Positions 3,777 to 5,116 of a DNA stretch of 5,116 nucleotides are shown here, one piece after another. Numbering within the stretch: the stretch's first letter is position 1; every line of letters starts with the position of its first letter. The notes beneath the pieces are model-generated. The model worked only from the letters and a program-made list of their open reading frames with translations. It searched no databases and was not told the origin of the DNA. The stretch comes from Candidatus Cloacimonadota bacterium. Its GTDB lineage: Bacteria > Cloacimonadota > Cloacimonadia > Cloacimonadales > Cloacimonadaceae. The stretch covers positions 1 to 5,116 of the forward strand of contig JAQUHL010000159.1 of NCBI GenBank assembly GCA_028683635.1, written 5' to 3'. The position numbers and the translations under genes were made by a program.

Positions 3777-4943
3777 ATGAAGCTAAAATTCTTTGCAGCC
3801 ATGTTTCTTGTTCTGCTCCTATGTCCTGCCCTGGGTGCAAGTTACAAGGTAATTCTTACTTGGGATATGATGTCAGGTGAGTTGAATGGAGTGCTTTCGG
3901 CCTCTTTCGAAGGTGAGTATGCCTACGTTCAGGGAGTCGGCAAACAGGTGGTTTTGGGCGGATTGCTGGAATCCCTGGGTGAAACCTCGATCGGTGAGGC
4001 TAGCCAAAGCTTCCTGATCCATAGCAACCGGGGCTTTTATTCCTTCTGGATTCGCGATAAATTTGCCGATGATGACGTCAACCAGGATTTTTCCCTCATT
4101 CGCCATGCCCAGCCCAAGATCTTTGTTTACCAGGATGGCCAGCTCTTGCAGACCTTCTCCATCGAGCGGGGAATGGGGCTCACCTGCAAGGTCTTCACCC
4201 TCGATGCGGAAACCGGTTTCATCGATCGGGAAATCCGCTTTTACCCGCGCACCAAGGTGATTCTCACTCAGATCGTGAATGCCGTGGATGGCTCACCCGT
4301 GCCAGGTGCGCAGCTCATGATCAGCGGTGGCGAAGAACAATATGAACCCCTCGAGAGCGACGAGGATGGCTTTGCCTTCTTCCCCGTCGAGATCGGATCC
4401 TATCACCTCAAGATCAGCAAACCCGGATTCATCGGCACTTCCTATCCCATCAGGATGGGCTTTGATGAAAACCCGATCGAATATGTGGTGGCGCTGAGCC
4501 CTGAGATAAGAGAATATCGGATTGTGCTGACCTGGGGGGCACGTCCTCTGGATATGGACGCCCATCTGATGGGTCCCAAGCCTGAAGGTGGAGATTTTCA
4601 CATCTGGTACCGAAACCGAATCCTGATCGGCGGAAAGGATTTTTTGGATAGAGACGATACCGATGGCTACGGCCCGGAGACGATCACGATCTATAAGCCA
4701 GCAGTGGGAGATTATATGTATAGCGTGCACGATTATTCAAATCGGGGATCGGCGTCCTCCAAAGCTCTATCCCGCAGCGGGGCAACCGTTTCGGTCTATG
4801 CCGAAAATTGTTTGCTCAGTACATTTACGGTTCCCGGCGATCAGGCCGGCAACCTCTGGAAAGTTTTTACTATTGACAAAAATCACAGGTTGAATCCCAT
4901 AAACACCATAACCTGGATTAAAAATGAAACTAATATCCGATAA
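3777..4943 (+). CDS. Secreted protein with tandem YfaP-like domains and a carboxypeptidase-regulatory-like domain
   Basis: The 388-residue product starts with a Sec signal peptide (MKLK then a hydrophobic core to about residue 19; likely cut near ALG-AS, 18-22). The cysteine at 16 lies in LLLC, not a true lipobox. Residues 246-369 look like a YfaP/DUF2135 domain: YRIVLTWG, LDMDAHLMGP (258-266), DRDDTDGYGPETITI (291-305), GDYMYSVHDYSN and WKVFTID. Residues 161-241 resemble the carboxypeptidase regulatory-like beta-sandwich (VDGSPVPGAQL, DEDGFAFF, GSYHLKISKPGF). Residues 23-145 appear to be a degenerate YfaP copy: YKVILTW, GFYSFWIRD, IFVYQDGQLLQTFSI and CKVFTLD parallel the C-terminal domain, but the DxDxH and DDT...GPE motifs are missing. 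No catalytic residues are recognised; an adhesive, ligand-binding or envelope role is inferred. The gene is followed after 21 nt by a lipoprotein gene. Confidence 0.9.
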   Translation: MKLKFFAAMFLVLLLCPALGASYKVILTWDMMSGELNGVLSASFEGEYAYVQGVGKQVVLGGLLESLGETSIGEASQSFLIHSNRGFYSFWIRDKFADDDVNQDFSLIRHAQPKIFVYQDGQLLQTFSIERGMGLTCKVFTLDAETGFIDREIRFYPRTKVILTQIVNAVDGSPVPGAQLMISGGEEQYEPLESDEDGFAFFPVEIGSYHLKISKPGFIGTSYPIRMGFDENPIEYVVALSPEIREYRIVLTWGARPLDMDAHLMGPKPEGGDFHIWYRNRILIGGKDFLDRDDTDGYGPETITIYKPAVGDYMYSVHDYSNRGSASSKALSRSGATVSVYAENCLLSTFTVPGDQAGNLWKVFTIDKNHRLNPINTITWIKNETNIR

Positions 4944-4953
4944 CAAAAAGAAT

Positions 4954-4958
4954 GGAGG
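4954..4958 (+). promoter_or_regulatory. Strong RBS for the small lipoprotein gene
   Basis: GGAGG lies 6 nt before ATG 4965, in the 21-nt gap after the upstream stop codon. It is the main evidence that this very short frame is translated, and it suggests higher expression than the upstream gene. Confidence 0.75.
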
Positions 4959-4964
4959 ATTATA

Positions 4965-5078
4965 ATGAAAATAACCAAGCTTGTTATCGCCCTTGTTGCT
5001 ATCGCTCTTCTGCTTTCCCTGGTGGGATGTGGAGTAAACAAACCCCCGAAAAAAGAAACACCACCATCTTCTGATTGA
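4965..5078 (+). CDS. Very small lipoprotein, 37 residues
   Basis: ATG 4965 to TGA 5076-5078 encodes a two-lysine N-region (MKITK), a hydrophobic core (LVIALVAIALLLSLV) and the lipobox LVGC with Cys at residue 22. After signal peptidase II cleavage only 16 residues would remain: CGVNKPPKKETPPSSD, polar, proline- and lysine-rich, without secondary structure. Lipid anchoring to the periplasmic face of a membrane is expected. The residue after Cys is Gly, not Asp, which in E. coli rules favours the outer membrane. It is probably cotranscribed with the secreted YfaP-like protein 21 nt upstream. The short CG-x-x-K-P pattern is loosely reminiscent of small lipoproteins such as LptM, but it lacks the LptM GPLY motif. 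Family unknown. Confidence 0.8.
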   Translation: MKITKLVIALVAIALLLSLVGCGVNKPPKKETPPSSD

Positions 5079-5116
5079 GTGCAGGTTTACCGTCCCAACT
5101 GGTGGTCAGGCCAAAA

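Noticed and set aside
4293..4730. Minus-strand frame of 145 codons
   Set aside because: Antisense shadow of the YfaP-like gene; the plus frame has coherent domains and a signal peptide.
5079..5116. Possible terminator or convergent gene end after the lipoprotein
   Set aside because: Only 38 bases are visible, with no stable stem plus T-run and no readable reading frame signal.

Overview
The window looks like chromosomal DNA from a Gram-negative bacterium of the FCB group (Bacteroidota and relatives). Cloacimonadota is a reasonable guess but is not proven. Two things point there: the order rplM-rpsI-rpsB-tsf in one block, and the S9 C-terminus (MVERKKSGRPKARKRFQFSKR-type tail), which resembles FCB S9 proteins. 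The lineage is inferred from memory of these families, not from a search.

Layout. Positions 1-2339 hold a minus-strand translation operon, read right to left: rplM (L13), rpsI (S9), rpsB (S2) and the N-terminal 142 codons of tsf (EF-Ts), which runs off the left edge. rplM and rpsI are 3 nt apart and surely cotranscribed. rpsI and rpsB are separated by 182 nt containing a strong hairpin and a pair of alternative stem-loops, a plausible S2-type autoregulatory leader. The rpsB-tsf gap (90 nt) also holds a hairpin.

Positions 2340-3776 are about 1.4 kb without a convincing gene, and they are packed with small repeats. These include a five-unit heptanucleotide array, a degenerate TGGAAC array, partial copies of a GTCATTCCCG...CGGGAATCCA hairpin element, REP-like hairpins with TTCA/TGAA loops, and an 83-nt almost perfect palindrome (two 41-nt arms around one base). 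Each palindrome arm carries TTAATC-type hexamers exactly 11 bp apart. A weak DnaA-box-like cluster lies to its right. One short ORF start with an RBS at 2872 may be a gene remnant.

Positions 3777-5078 hold a plus-strand pair. The first gene encodes a secreted 388-residue protein with a C-terminal YfaP-type (DUF2135) domain, a middle carboxypeptidase-regulatory-like beta-sandwich, and an N-terminal domain that looks like a degenerate second copy of the YfaP-type domain. Twenty-one bases downstream is a 37-codon gene for a tiny lipoprotein with a good lipobox and a strong RBS. The two probably form an envelope or secreted module of unknown function, unrelated to the ribosomal operon on the other strand.
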